Positions 17,744 through 28,008 of a stretch of 64,000 nucleotides of DNA are shown piece after piece. The position numbers and the translations under genes are program-made. Position 1 is the first letter of the stretch; the number at the start of each line of letters is the position of its first letter. This DNA comes from Anaerolineales bacterium (GTDB lineage Bacteria; Chloroflexota; Anaerolineae; Anaerolineales; UBA11858). The stretch lies in contig JANQED010000132.1 of NCBI GenBank assembly GCA_028278545.1, positions 1 through 64,000 of the forward strand. The letters run 5' to 3'. The notes below the pieces were generated by a model. It searched no databases. It worked only from the letters and a program-made list of their open reading frames with translations, and was not told where the DNA came from.

Positions 17744-19537
17744 TTATTCAGTACAGTGGGGAATAAGCTTATCTGCCTCTCGCACTGCCGCGTCCCAAGT
17801 AAAATCCTGGTTATCACTGGCATAATAGTAACTCGTGCCATTGGGCATTAGCACCACGACGATGCCGCTATATCCCTGCATTTCAGTTACCCAAAACTTA
17901 CAGTCAAAACCATCACTCTCACCATAGCTGTCAGCCCAGAAGGCATTGTTGTACTGGCCTCCAGGATATGATTCCACGCCGCGGTCATCTGGGTCGCGTT
18001 GCAAAGCAACAGCCAACATGTCTGGCTGTAAGATTTGATCGTCTCCAAGGGCGCCACCGCCCACGTTGAGGAAATGGGTCATTTTCGCCAAGTCGTCTGG
18101 CACCCACCACATCCCACCCAACCCTATGGGCTGCCCACGCCAGTTATCATCCTTTGTACGCTGAGTGGAAAACACACCAGGCCCCATTTTCAACGGCTGA
18201 TAGACTTCCTCCACGACAAATTCAAACAGATCGGCCTCCGGGCCAGCCTGAGTTTTCAAATAGTTTTGCATGGCCCGTGTAACGATGAAGGTATCGGAAG
18301 AACGATAGACCCACTGCGTTCCCGGCGCGGCACTGTTGGGCCAATCGAATGCCGCGGCGATCATCTCGGCGTAGAATTCTTCGTTCCAGAAGGGATGATC
18401 CCACTGCTCCTCGTCCGCCATGAACCTGGAGGAGTTGTAGTTGCCGGTAGCCATATCCAGGGCGTGATCGAAGGTGACCGCGCTCCAATCGCCAGGGCTG
18501 TCGGCGGCTTCCGGCACGAAATCTTTGATCAAGAAATGCGGCAACTGGGGATCGTATTTCTGGGCCAGGCGCATCAAAGCAACGCTGGCAAAAGCAGACT
18601 TGGCCGTTGAGTATGAGGGGGAACGCATGTACTCGCAGTAAGGATATGTGCCATAGCGGGTCCGGCAGCCCCCCATGTAGTTGACCCCATCGATGACGAA
18701 GCCGTACCAGGTCATGTGCCTAGCGTTGACCCCCCTCCCGAAGGCGGTAATATCCACTCCCGGATAGTCTTCGGCCAACGCGTCTATGGGTTTGGTGGGG
18801 AAGCGATCCGCCAGTTCCTGAGCAAAGGCCTCTTTGGTCAGGTCCGCATCAGCAACGTGCCCCGGATGATAGTCGGCATCCAACAAGCCCCACATTTCAA
18901 CGCTGAGGCTAATGGTTGTCTCTTGGGTAATCTGATACCAAACTTTAGAAATGCGCTCATCATCAAACAGGAAGGTCATCGTCCCATTGAAGACCGCATT
19001 TGCCCCCTTCCAATTCAACGCGAAAGGGAAAGAAGCGCGTGAATAACCCTGGTCTGCATCTTCCTGCCAGACCCGCCCAGGCTCGATGAAGTAATTCCAG
19101 TAAGGGTGATCGGTGATGATCAAGCCGCGCTGCACTGGGATCAAATATCCGTCATGCTGCACAAACTCAAAATCGAACTCCGGGAGGTGCGACACCCCCG
19201 GTTCCAGGTTGGGATTCCCCAAGAGCACCTTTAGCGCGCCAATCGTATCTTCACCGACCAGTTCCAAACGGCCCTCGAAGACATGTTCCGGCTCAGCAGC
19301 CCCTTCAGGGATCGTGAGAGCGGTTTCATCCACGGGGGATGCATATTCAAAGCCAGTCGTCAAATCCTCATACGTCAATAGACTGCGCCGGTTGCTCTCA
19401 CCAATCTCATCTGGCGCGGGTTGGGTTGGCGTAACAGTGGCAGGTTGAATGATCTCGGTGGGAGACTCTGCTGTGCCACAACTTGAAACCAAAACTAAGA
19501 AAATGACTGCCGGAAGCGCTTTTTGGTCGGTGTTCAT
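17744..19537 (-). CDS. beta-lactamase family serine hydrolase (lipoprotein-like)
   Basis: Lipobox-like N-terminus (LVLVSSCG), SxxK in SPSYSTAKSAFASVALMRL. Confidence 0.75.
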   Translation of the reverse strand: MNTDQKALPAVIFLVLVSSCGTAESPTEIIQPATVTPTQPAPDEIGESNRRSLLTYEDLTTGFEYASPVDETALTIPEGAAEPEHVFEGRLELVGEDTIGALKVLLGNPNLEPGVSHLPEFDFEFVQHDGYLIPVQRGLIITDHPYWNYFIEPGRVWQEDADQGYSRASFPFALNWKGANAVFNGTMTFLFDDERISKVWYQITQETTISLSVEMWGLLDADYHPGHVADADLTKEAFAQELADRFPTKPIDALAEDYPGVDITAFGRGVNARHMTWYGFVIDGVNYMGGCRTRYGTYPYCEYMRSPSYSTAKSAFASVALMRLAQKYDPQLPHFLIKDFVPEAADSPGDWSAVTFDHALDMATGNYNSSRFMADEEQWDHPFWNEEFYAEMIAAAFDWPNSAAPGTQWVYRSSDTFIVTRAMQNYLKTQAGPEADLFEFVVEEVYQPLKMGPGVFSTQRTKDDNWRGQPIGLGGMWWVPDDLAKMTHFLNVGGGALGDDQILQPDMLAVALQRDPDDRGVESYPGGQYNNAFWADSYGESDGFDCKFWVTEMQGYSGIVVVLMPNGTSYYYASDNQDFTWDAAVREADKLIPHCTE

Positions 19538-19731
19538 GATCAGTTCCTTTTACAAAGTTCGTTTTTACTTGTGCTTTGTAAAGTTAATACATGCAAACTG
19601 ATCTAAAAGTTCAACTTCTTCATTGTGCCGGTTTTCATCGTAAGTATTTTGAAGACGTTGAACTACATAGTCCAAACTTTTTCCAGGACTGCCTCGATAT
19701 CCGCTTGCGGCTCCATTCATGACTCCTTCTT

Positions 19732-21153
19732 CTATTCATCAAGCAAAAATTCGAGAGCTTTACCCCTAATTTTTTCCATTGTCCCGATATCGATATTGTT
19801 CTCTACATATTCGAGAAGCAAACTGAGTTTCCCCGCACAGGTGACTGCACCCAATACCAGATTGACGCTAACCAAAGGAAAACCGCCGCCAGGTTTCATA
19901 ATCAAGCGATCAAGCTCTAATGCCCCGTACTTTCTCGGAAAATCCATCCGCGTGAGATTGGTTACGGCGGTGCCCATAAAAATATTATCGAGAGAATCCA
20001 TCTTGTCCCTTTTTAGAATCGACAAGACGACATCATCTCGCATGCTAAATTCAGATATCTTTTGATGACGGGCAAAATGCGTTGGCACGAGTCCGCCAAT
20101 CTTCTTGAAGTTTATCGACTCCACGATCGCTGGTTCGAGGTAACACCACGGTAGAAGATCTTTAAACAGATTTTTGTTGTTAATGAGTGGGGCCACTTTT
20201 CGATGAAATCGGCGAGCGTTTTCCCAGAAACCAATTTTTCTGTTGTATTTGTGATTTAGTGTTACTACCCCGGCATAAAAGCCCATAACTTCACCCACAG
20301 GCCGCCGAAGTCGATCTCTCAGACTTCCTGCAACGCCGATACTTGAATGAAAGGGTTTTTCACCTTGAACAATGATTTGCGCACCTACAAAAGCAGCAGC
20401 TAATGCTGAATTGACCGTCACCGCTTCTTTTTTACAGCGATTGACCAAGGCAGAAGTCTGAGCCTGGGACAGTTCGACAGATAACACTTGATGCTTGTAG
20501 TTCATCCAATAGGCTTCAGTGAGGTCTCTATAATCTTCTTGATCAAAGAGAATTTTGTTTTCTTCCCATTTCTTGTTGATCCGATTAATAAAGAACTGGA
20601 CAATGGCGTTTATTGAAGCGTCGTTTGGAATATTTTCCAGGTCAATTGGACTAGGGTCAGGCAGCACTTCCACTTCCCGCGTTGGATCTCCAAGATGAAC
20701 TATTAAGTCCCTGGCAAGATAGGCTAATGACAAACCATCACAAAGAATGTGGTGACATAAAATGATCAACTCAGATATATTAGGAGATTGAACCAGGACG
20801 AAACGGATCGCCGGTCGTTCATCAAACTCAAAGGGGATCTGACATGATTCCTGAACCACCTTGATCCAGTGATCATCCGATTCTCGAGATACGATCTCTA
20901 TCGGGATTTCCCCTGCTCCCTCCGAGGTGAACCAGGGTACATGGTCATTATCTTCCTTAATTCGAACCCTAAGATTTGGATGCCTCCGCCGGACTTTGGA
21001 AACAGCATCTTTTAACATGCTTTCGGATATCGTTCCCTTAATTCGAGCCACCATAGTTACGATAGCATAAGGGGATAATGCAAAAAAGCGTTCTATCGGT
21101 GTGACCATTCTTTCATATATGTTGACGTTTTGAGTTTCAGGCATGATTTTCAA
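19732..21153 (-). CDS. standalone condensation-domain / acyltransferase-like protein
   Basis: HHxxxDG motif in LCHHILCDGLSLAYLARDL; 473 aa with no adjacent adenylation or carrier domain. Confidence 0.78.
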   Translation of the reverse strand: MKIMPETQNVNIYERMVTPIERFFALSPYAIVTMVARIKGTISESMLKDAVSKVRRRHPNLRVRIKEDNDHVPWFTSEGAGEIPIEIVSRESDDHWIKVVQESCQIPFEFDERPAIRFVLVQSPNISELIILCHHILCDGLSLAYLARDLIVHLGDPTREVEVLPDPSPIDLENIPNDASINAIVQFFINRINKKWEENKILFDQEDYRDLTEAYWMNYKHQVLSVELSQAQTSALVNRCKKEAVTVNSALAAAFVGAQIIVQGEKPFHSSIGVAGSLRDRLRRPVGEVMGFYAGVVTLNHKYNRKIGFWENARRFHRKVAPLINNKNLFKDLLPWCYLEPAIVESINFKKIGGLVPTHFARHQKISEFSMRDDVVLSILKRDKMDSLDNIFMGTAVTNLTRMDFPRKYGALELDRLIMKPGGGFPLVSVNLVLGAVTCAGKLSLLLEYVENNIDIGTMEKIRGKALEFLLDE

Positions 21154-21572
21154 ACCTCATGAATATGCTTTCCTTCGTTATTGTAGATATACGATTTATT
21201 CGAGATAACGTTCCTTACCCTCCACTGTCCGGCCCAGAGCAACGAGAACCGAACAGTCGTTAATCAGGCAGAACAGGGATGGTTCCAGTCGAAGGGAGGG
21301 GATATAGAAGTGAGCATAAACAAATTATAAACCCTGTCGCAGTAAGGCGGCATCTGGGTGGGAAGGACAGCATTTAATTGAGTGCCTGACATACATTGGA
21401 CGCTGCCAGTTCATGCCAAGTCGACATGCCCCCAAGCCAATAACAATCTCTCGCGTGGTAAACTTCTCATACTTCCCAAAAGCTTCATAGACCAATAAAT
21501 ATCTAACCAACAATAACAACAATGGTGTTCAAAACACGCAATCTCATCTAGTAAAACCTTTTCACCCACTCC

Positions 21573-22550
21573 ATGTCACAGAAAACCGCTACCGCCATCG
21601 CGCATCCAAATATCGCCTTTATTAAGTATTGGGGCAACCGCCACCAAGCGCTGCGCATCCCTGCCAATGGCTCGATTTCGATGAACCTGGGTGCGCTGTT
21701 CACGCGTACACAGGTCACCTTCGACGAGTCTCTGGCAGCAGACCAACTATCGATAAACGAAGCACCGGCAACCGGCGCTGCTCATCACCGGGTGAGCGAT
21801 TTTCTTGCCTGGGTGCGACACATCTCGGCGATAGAGGAGTTCGCGCGTGTGGAAAGTGAGAACAACTTCCCCATGGGCACCGGGATCGCCTCCTCGGCGT
21901 CGGCTTTCGCCGCCCTGAGTCTGGCGGCAAGCCGCGCAGCCGGGCTGGGGCTCGATGAAAAGGACCTGTCCCGCCTGGCCCGCCGGGGCTCAGGCTCGGC
22001 CTGCCGCTCGGTGCCGGGTGGCTTCGCGGAATGGCAGGTGGGAACCGGAGATGACAACTCATACGCCTACTCCATCGCAGCGCCTGAGCACTGGGACCTC
22101 ATCGACTGTGTAGCCATCGTCGACCAGGATCACAAGACCACAACATCCATCGAAGGGCACGCCATCGCCGACACCAGCCCCTTACAGGCTATGCGCATCG
22201 AGCAAGTGCCGTCATATCTGGCTCGCTGCCGGGAGGCTATTTTGCAACGCGATTTCGAGGCCTTCGCCCAAATCACCGAACACGACTGCCTGATAATGCA
22301 CGCTGTGATGATGACCTCCTCTCCCTCACTGATCTACTGGCTGCCGCCCACCTTAGCCATCATTCGGGCTGTACGTGACTGGCGCAAAAGCGGCATCCCC
22401 GCCTGCTATACCATCGATGCCGGGCCAAATGTGCATGTGATCTCTGAAGAGTCTTACCTGAACAAAGTAAAGTCACTGCTCGAAGATATTCCCGGTGTTC
22501 ACCAAGTCATGATCTCAGGCCCAGGGGGGGCGGCACACCTGACCGATTAG
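21573..22550 (+). CDS. mvaD: diphosphomevalonate decarboxylase
   Basis: ATAIAHPNIAFIKYWGNRHQALRIPANGSISMNL...GTGIASSASAFAALSLAA...TIDAGPNVHVI. Confidence 0.93.
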   Translation: MSQKTATAIAHPNIAFIKYWGNRHQALRIPANGSISMNLGALFTRTQVTFDESLAADQLSINEAPATGAAHHRVSDFLAWVRHISAIEEFARVESENNFPMGTGIASSASAFAALSLAASRAAGLGLDEKDLSRLARRGSGSACRSVPGGFAEWQVGTGDDNSYAYSIAAPEHWDLIDCVAIVDQDHKTTTSIEGHAIADTSPLQAMRIEQVPSYLARCREAILQRDFEAFAQITEHDCLIMHAVMMTSSPSLIYWLPPTLAIIRAVRDWRKSGIPACYTIDAGPNVHVISEESYLNKVKSLLEDIPGVHQVMISGPGGAAHLTD

Positions 22551-22896
22551 TCGTTCCAAAAAGATGCCAGGGGGGATCATTCCTCTAAGCAATTACGCCC
22601 CTTTTGGCTTACATATTAGAAAGCTGTTAATCATTTCCCAGCACCTACCAAGCCCTTAAGAGACAAGATATAATCACCCTATAAACGTAGCCGTTCAGCC
22701 CGTCACTTTCTCGAAAAACATTGAACCAAGTGAGCAATGTGATGAGTGACTTCGTGTTTCTGATTGACGCGCACGGTTGAGCGGTTACTTGCAAACCAAT
22801 AAAGGTTCTCTGAGATGCCATGGCGGGGTGGAATTGCTGGATTGCCCACAATTTCCATCTCGCCACGCCAAATTCCAGAGATGAAAAGGTACCAAA

Positions 22897-23964
22897 ATGT
22901 CTATCCTATCTTCGGTCTTACAATTAGTTGTAGCCTTATCGGTCCTGATCATATTGCACGAATTCGGGCATTTCCTGGCTGCCAGGATATCGAAAGTAGA
23001 AGTCGAGGAATTCGGCCTCGGTTATCCCCCACGAGCGCTGACCCTCTTCGAAATCAGCGGCACGAAATATACTCTCAACTGGCTGCCTTTAGGCGGCTTT
23101 GTACGCTTGAAGGGTGAGGTTGATGCCGAAACACCCGGCGGGTTGCATACTGCTAACCCCTGGGCGCGTTTGTTTATTTACTCAGCCGGCCCGCTGATGA
23201 ACCTGCTGGTTGGCGTGTTGATCTTTGCCTTCATGTACACCCAGACCGGTGCACCAGACTTTACCAAAGTTGAGATCGTCGGCGTCGCGTCAGGGTCACC
23301 CGCAGAACAAGCTGGCCTCCAGGAAGGCGACATCATCACCAATGTTGCGGGGACGATTGTCGATAGCCAGCAAGTGCTCAGCGAGACGATTTACGCCAAC
23401 CTGGGGAATAACATCGACCTCTCCTTCAGGCGTGGTGAGGCGGCCTATGAAGTTTCCCTTATCCCCCGAGAAAATCCCCCTGAAGGAGAAGGGGCCATTG
23501 GGATCATCATGAGCAATGTCACTTATCCCGTCAATATCGTTGACGCCCTTCCCCTGGGCGCTCAAGCGACTTATTACCACACCATCTTCCTGGCTATGAT
23601 CCCAGGCGAAATCATCCGCGGCGCTATCGACCCTGGCCTGGCCCGACCGGTCGGTTATAAGGGCATCTACGATGCCTATCAGTACGTTCAGCAACGCGAA
23701 GAACCCCTCACCGATTCCCCCGTGAGCTTGAACGTTCTCCAGTTCTTCGCTTCGATCTCCATCTCATTGGGTGTGCTCAACCTCCTGCCCATCCCGGCAC
23801 TAGACGGTGGCCGCATTCTGTTCACATTGCCAGAGATCATCTTCCGTCGCCGCATCCCCATCGAGTGGCAGAATGTGATCAATATGATCAGCATGACTGC
23901 GCTGATTGCGCTGTTCTTGTACATCAATTTGCTCGATTTTACGAATCCGATTCAATTCCCCTGA
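22897..23964 (+). CDS. rseP: RIP metalloprotease RseP (site-2 protease)
   Basis: IILHEFGHFLAARISKVEVEEFGLGYPPR; PDZ segment; NLLPIPALDGGRI. Confidence 0.93.
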   Translation: MSILSSVLQLVVALSVLIILHEFGHFLAARISKVEVEEFGLGYPPRALTLFEISGTKYTLNWLPLGGFVRLKGEVDAETPGGLHTANPWARLFIYSAGPLMNLLVGVLIFAFMYTQTGAPDFTKVEIVGVASGSPAEQAGLQEGDIITNVAGTIVDSQQVLSETIYANLGNNIDLSFRRGEAAYEVSLIPRENPPEGEGAIGIIMSNVTYPVNIVDALPLGAQATYYHTIFLAMIPGEIIRGAIDPGLARPVGYKGIYDAYQYVQQREEPLTDSPVSLNVLQFFASISISLGVLNLLPIPALDGGRILFTLPEIIFRRRIPIEWQNVINMISMTALIALFLYINLLDFTNPIQFP

Positions 23965-24944
23965 TGCCAGACCTGAACACCGCTCCAGATACCCCTTTCC
24001 AGGCTGTCATCGAGGCGCTTCTAAACGAAGATAGCACCCTGGACCCTCAATTCCTCTATCGCCTCTCAGACCTGGAAGGTGATGATGTCGAAAACCTGCG
24101 GGCTGTCTGGTCGCGCATTCCCACCTGGCGGCGGCAAGCACTCTTAGAGGATGTCGAGGGCCTGGCGGAAGGGAGTTATTTACTCTCTTTCGAGAGCATA
24201 TGCCGGATCGCGATTGACGACCCTGACCCGCGAGTGCGTTTCTTAGCCATCCGCCCGATGTTCACCTACGAGCCTGAAGATTTGCTCACTCAAATCTCAC
24301 AAATGATGGAAGGTGATCCAGACGAGAATGTCCGGGCTGTCTGCGCCTCGACTTTGGGCAAATTTGTCTACCTGGGCGAGATCGAAGAGTTGTCAGCTCA
24401 GAAGAGAAAAGAAGTTGTCGATTGTCTGCTCAGGGTGGCAAAGAGTAAAGATAGCATTGAAGTCCGTCGGCGAGCTTTGGAAGCCCTGGGATACGCCAGC
24501 AGCAAAGAAGTACCAAAACTGATCGACAAAGCCCTGGAGAGGGAAGATATCGATTGGCTTGTCAGCGCGCTCTTTGCCATGGGACGCACCTACGACAAAC
24601 GCTGGAACCCCCAAGTCACCAGCCTATTGGATCACCAACTCCCCAGGGTGCGGTTTGAAGCCGCCCGCGCTGCCGGGGAACTCGAAATAAGCGATGCCGC
24701 CCCACAACTTATAGACCTGCTGGATGACAGCGATGACGAGGTCCGTTACGCCGCTGCCTGGTCGCTCTCACAAATTGGGGGCGAAGGCGTCAAAGAAGTG
24801 CTGGAAAAGCTACTCAAATCCACAGATGACAACGAAGAAGCCAATTTAATCCAGGACGCTCTCGACAACCTGCTCTTCAATGAAGATATGGAACTATTTG
24901 GTCTGATGGACTTTTCTGAAGAAGATGACGACGAGATAACATAA
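23964..24944 (+). CDS. HEAT-repeat protein
   Basis: Repeats such as 'AAPQLIDLLDDSDDEVRYAAAWSLSQIGGEG'; start overlaps the rseP stop (TGATG). Confidence 0.88.
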   Translation: MPDLNTAPDTPFQAVIEALLNEDSTLDPQFLYRLSDLEGDDVENLRAVWSRIPTWRRQALLEDVEGLAEGSYLLSFESICRIAIDDPDPRVRFLAIRPMFTYEPEDLLTQISQMMEGDPDENVRAVCASTLGKFVYLGEIEELSAQKRKEVVDCLLRVAKSKDSIEVRRRALEALGYASSKEVPKLIDKALEREDIDWLVSALFAMGRTYDKRWNPQVTSLLDHQLPRVRFEAARAAGELEISDAAPQLIDLLDDSDDEVRYAAAWSLSQIGGEGVKEVLEKLLKSTDDNEEANLIQDALDNLLFNEDMELFGLMDFSEEDDDEIT

Positions 24945-24968
24945 TTAAGCTCAGAGAAGAAGACAACC

Positions 24969-25880
24969 TTGAATACACTATTCCCCCTCTTCCTTAACAA
25001 CCTGTTTCCTATCCTTCTTGTAGCGGGCATTGGATATGCCTTAGGCAGATTGCTCCATGTTGACCCAAAATCCCTCTCCAGGGTAGTCTTCTATGTCTTC
25101 AGCCCCTTCCTGATCTTCGAACTATTAATAACCAGCCCGCTCAGCAACGGAGATATATTCCGCATTGCGGGATTTGCCACCCTCCAAATGCTGCTCTGTG
25201 GAGCTCTGGCATTTCTCTTGGGCAAAGTCTTGAAGCTGGAGCGCAAACACTTCGTAGCGATCATCCTCTGCTCGGTCACCGTGAATGCCGGCAATTATGG
25301 CCTTTCATTGACCCTGTTTGCCTTCGGAGAAACTGCACTGGCCCATGCCAGCCTGTACTTTGCCACTACGGCTATCCTGACTTATACCTTTGGGGTAGCT
25401 ATCGCATCAATGGGCTCGATGAGTTTTAAACAATCGATCAGGCAGCTCATCAAAATCCCCACCGTCTACGCCGTAGTTTTGGCGCTGCTGTTCACGAAGT
25501 TCGATTGGGCTCTTCCCCTTCCCTTGGAACGACCGGTGGCATTGCTGGCCGATGCGGCGATCCCTGGAATGTTAGTATTGCTGGGCTTGCAGCTTCAGCA
25601 CAGCCAACGCGCTTGGGACCTAAAGACCGTCAGCATCGCCGGTGGTATTCGTCTGCTTGGCGGGCCGCTGCTGGCGATTTCCACAGCGGGTGTCTTCGGT
25701 CTACAGGGGGTTGCTTACAAAGCTGGTATCATAGAAGCCTCTATGCCCTCCGCAGTGCTGGCCACGGTGCTGGCAACTGAGTTCGATGTAAAACCCGCTT
25801 TCGTGACCACGGTTGTCTTTATCACCACAGTTCTCAGCCCGTTGACATTGACTCCTTTATTGGCTTACTTGGGAGCATAA
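24969..25880 (+). CDS. AEC family (auxin efflux carrier-type) transporter
   Basis: About 10 hydrophobic segments; LLVAGIGYALGRLLHVDPKSLSRVVFYVFSPFLIFELL. Confidence 0.85.
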   Translation: MNTLFPLFLNNLFPILLVAGIGYALGRLLHVDPKSLSRVVFYVFSPFLIFELLITSPLSNGDIFRIAGFATLQMLLCGALAFLLGKVLKLERKHFVAIILCSVTVNAGNYGLSLTLFAFGETALAHASLYFATTAILTYTFGVAIASMGSMSFKQSIRQLIKIPTVYAVVLALLFTKFDWALPLPLERPVALLADAAIPGMLVLLGLQLQHSQRAWDLKTVSIAGGIRLLGGPLLAISTAGVFGLQGVAYKAGIIEASMPSAVLATVLATEFDVKPAFVTTVVFITTVLSPLTLTPLLAYLGA

Positions 25881-25881
25881 G

Positions 25882-27087
25882 ATGCGCTGGTTTTTTCTGG
25901 CCCTCTTGACCATTGGAATCTGCTTGGGGATCAGCGACCCTGCGCGAGGTCAGACTGAACTCCACATTGCCGAACCCCAGGTCACGTACACCTTCGGGAG
26001 CACATTGATCATCGAGACTGAGATCAATTCCGAAATCCCCATCCAGAAGGTCACTGTGCTGCTGCAACCGGAAGGAGCGACTCAGAATATCGCTGGGGAT
26101 GCATCGTTAAGCCCTCCCAACCAGGTGATCTTCACCCTAGACCTAACGAAAAACCCCATCCCTGTTTTCTCACACATTCTCTTTACCTATCAAATAGCTC
26201 TGGAAAACGGTGAAACGATCACAAGCGAAGTCTTCGAATTCGATTACGCCGACAACCGCTTTCCCTGGCAATCCCTGGCAACCGAAGAATTCGAAATCTA
26301 TTGGTACGATGGTGACACCCAGTTCGGGCAGGCGATTCTGAACGCGGCCTACGAGGGCCTGGCGCGCATAAGTGACCAGATCAGCGTACCTGACCCTGAG
26401 AAGATCACTTATTACGTATACGCCAGCGCTCAAGAGTTGCAGTCCACGTTGCAGATTTCGAGTCAAATCTCAACCTGGATTGCAGGTCATACTGATCCAT
26501 CTTCCGGCGTCATCCTGGTATCTATCCCCCCCGGCCCGGCACAATCAGTCGAGATCAAACGCCAGGTTCCTCACGAATTGACCCACGTGCTACTCTATCA
26601 AAAACTTGGCGAGGATTACGACAAGCTGCCCAATTGGCTCAACGAGGGGCTGGCCTCCACTGCGGAGGTGTTCCCCAACCCCGACTATCCCCTGCTGTTG
26701 GAGAGAGCCTACGAACAAGATATACTGATCCCCATCGCCGACCTGTGCCGCAGCTTCCCAATCGACGCAGCCAACTTCCAACTGGCTTACGCCGAGTCAG
26801 CCTCCTTCACCTGGTATCTCTTGGGGGAATTTGGGAACCCAGACATGGAGGCGCTCATTGCAGCGTATGCTGACGGTTTAGAATGCGACCGGGGGGCTGA
26901 AGTGGCGTTGGGAAACACGTTGGCCGAACTCGAGCGCGATTGGCGACGGACTAACTTCAACGAGAGTCTCCTGCGCTCGTCTGTCATGGGTGCCCTGCCC
27001 TGGATGATCGTATTGGCAGCCCTGCTGCTGCCAACATTAGGGCTGTACATCACCGATACAATCAGGCACCGTCAAGAAAAGAGATGA
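25882..27087 (+). CDS. secreted peptidase MA-like metallopeptidase
   Basis: Zinc-type motif VPHELTHVLLYQKLG...PNWLNEGLAS; signal peptide and C-terminal TM. Confidence 0.83.
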   Translation: MRWFFLALLTIGICLGISDPARGQTELHIAEPQVTYTFGSTLIIETEINSEIPIQKVTVLLQPEGATQNIAGDASLSPPNQVIFTLDLTKNPIPVFSHILFTYQIALENGETITSEVFEFDYADNRFPWQSLATEEFEIYWYDGDTQFGQAILNAAYEGLARISDQISVPDPEKITYYVYASAQELQSTLQISSQISTWIAGHTDPSSGVILVSIPPGPAQSVEIKRQVPHELTHVLLYQKLGEDYDKLPNWLNEGLASTAEVFPNPDYPLLLERAYEQDILIPIADLCRSFPIDAANFQLAYAESASFTWYLLGEFGNPDMEALIAAYADGLECDRGAEVALGNTLAELERDWRRTNFNESLLRSSVMGALPWMIVLAALLLPTLGLYITDTIRHRQEKR

Positions 27088-27122
27088 ACCAGTTGCATGG
27101 ATCAATACCGTAGGAGGCGTAA

Positions 27123-27416
27123 ATGACGGTTGAGGGTCAAGTCCGGTTACATGCCAAAGTCGAGGGGCGCGTTCAGGGAGTCGGCTTCCGCTATTTCGTG
27201 CTGGATAACGCGCAGCCTTTGGGGATCACAGGCTGGGTGCGCAACCGCTGGGACGGCTCTGTGGAAGTGTTGGCCGAGGGCGAAAAAGGGGATTTAGAGA
27301 CACTGTTAGCAGCCATTCGCCGCGGCCCGCGTCGGCACACTACAACAGGGGTCACACCTACATGGCATGACGCCACGGGGGAGTTCACTCATTTTCGGAT
27401 TCGCAGGACGGAATAG
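27123..27416 (+). CDS. acylphosphatase
   Basis: VEGRVQGVGFRYFVLDNAQPLGITGWVRNRWDGSVEVLAEG. Confidence 0.95.
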   Translation: MTVEGQVRLHAKVEGRVQGVGFRYFVLDNAQPLGITGWVRNRWDGSVEVLAEGEKGDLETLLAAIRRGPRRHTTTGVTPTWHDATGEFTHFRIRRTE

Positions 27417-27433
27417 GTGCTACGCGATTGCTC

Positions 27434-27550
27434 TGTCATTCCGAACCCCGCATGGGGTGAGGAATCCCTGTAGTGTCAGGCCAATCATCACCCTCGCTGG
27501 TATCAAACAAACCAAGGTCTCAGGGATTCCTCGCTTCGCTCGGAATGACA
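27434..27550. repeat. REP-like inverted-repeat element, copy 1
   Basis: TGTCATTCCGAA...GAGGAATCCCTG and CAGGGATTCCTCGCTTCGCTCGGAATGACA are inverted arms. Confidence 0.85.
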
Positions 27551-27555
27551 CATTG

Positions 27556-27849
27556 CTATTCACTATCAAACCAGTCGGCTGCTAGGTCTTGCCAAGTCGG
27601 GTTCAGCGTTTTTATCAGAGCAACCTTCTTGCTGCGCCTCCATCCCTTGATTTCTTTCTCACGCGCAATTGCAATACCCACATCATTTGTTTCCTCGAAA
27701 TAGGCAAGACGAGTGACATTGTACCTCTTTGTAAATCCAGGCTTGAGTTTATGTTTATGCTCGTATACGCGACGTTCAAGGTCATTGGTCATACCGGTGT
27801 AGAGCGTACCTGTGGAACTGCTCATGATATAGATATAGTATTTCAACAT
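27556..27849 (-). CDS. solo GIY-YIG endonuclease-like protein
   Basis: YYIYIMSSSTGTLYTGMTNDLERRVYEHK: GIY-YIG core motif; 97 aa. Confidence 0.93.
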   Translation of the reverse strand: MLKYYIYIMSSSTGTLYTGMTNDLERRVYEHKHKLKPGFTKRYNVTRLAYFEETNDVGIAIAREKEIKGWRRSKKVALIKTLNPTWQDLAADWFDSE

Positions 27850-27883
27850 AGCGGAGAGCTCTCCCCAATATCATGTACAAAAA

Positions 27884-27976
27884 GGTGAGAAATCCCTGTA
27901 GTGTCAGGCCAGTCGTTCCTATTGAAAGCATCATACAGACCAGATTCTCAAGGATTCTCCTTGCGAGGCACTAATT
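27884..27976. repeat. REP-like element, degenerate copy 2
   Basis: GGTGAGAAATCCCTGTAGTGTCAGGCCAGTC matches 29 of 31 nt at 27456-27486; the downstream arm is decayed. Confidence 0.75.
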
Positions 27977-28008
27977 TCATTCAGAACAGGCTTGGAACAA
28001 CGCGATAA

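Noticed and set aside
27556-27849. GIY-YIG ORF as a homing endonuclease within an intron
   Set aside because: It lies between acylphosphatase and radC, not inside a split gene, and no intron-like structure was recognised.
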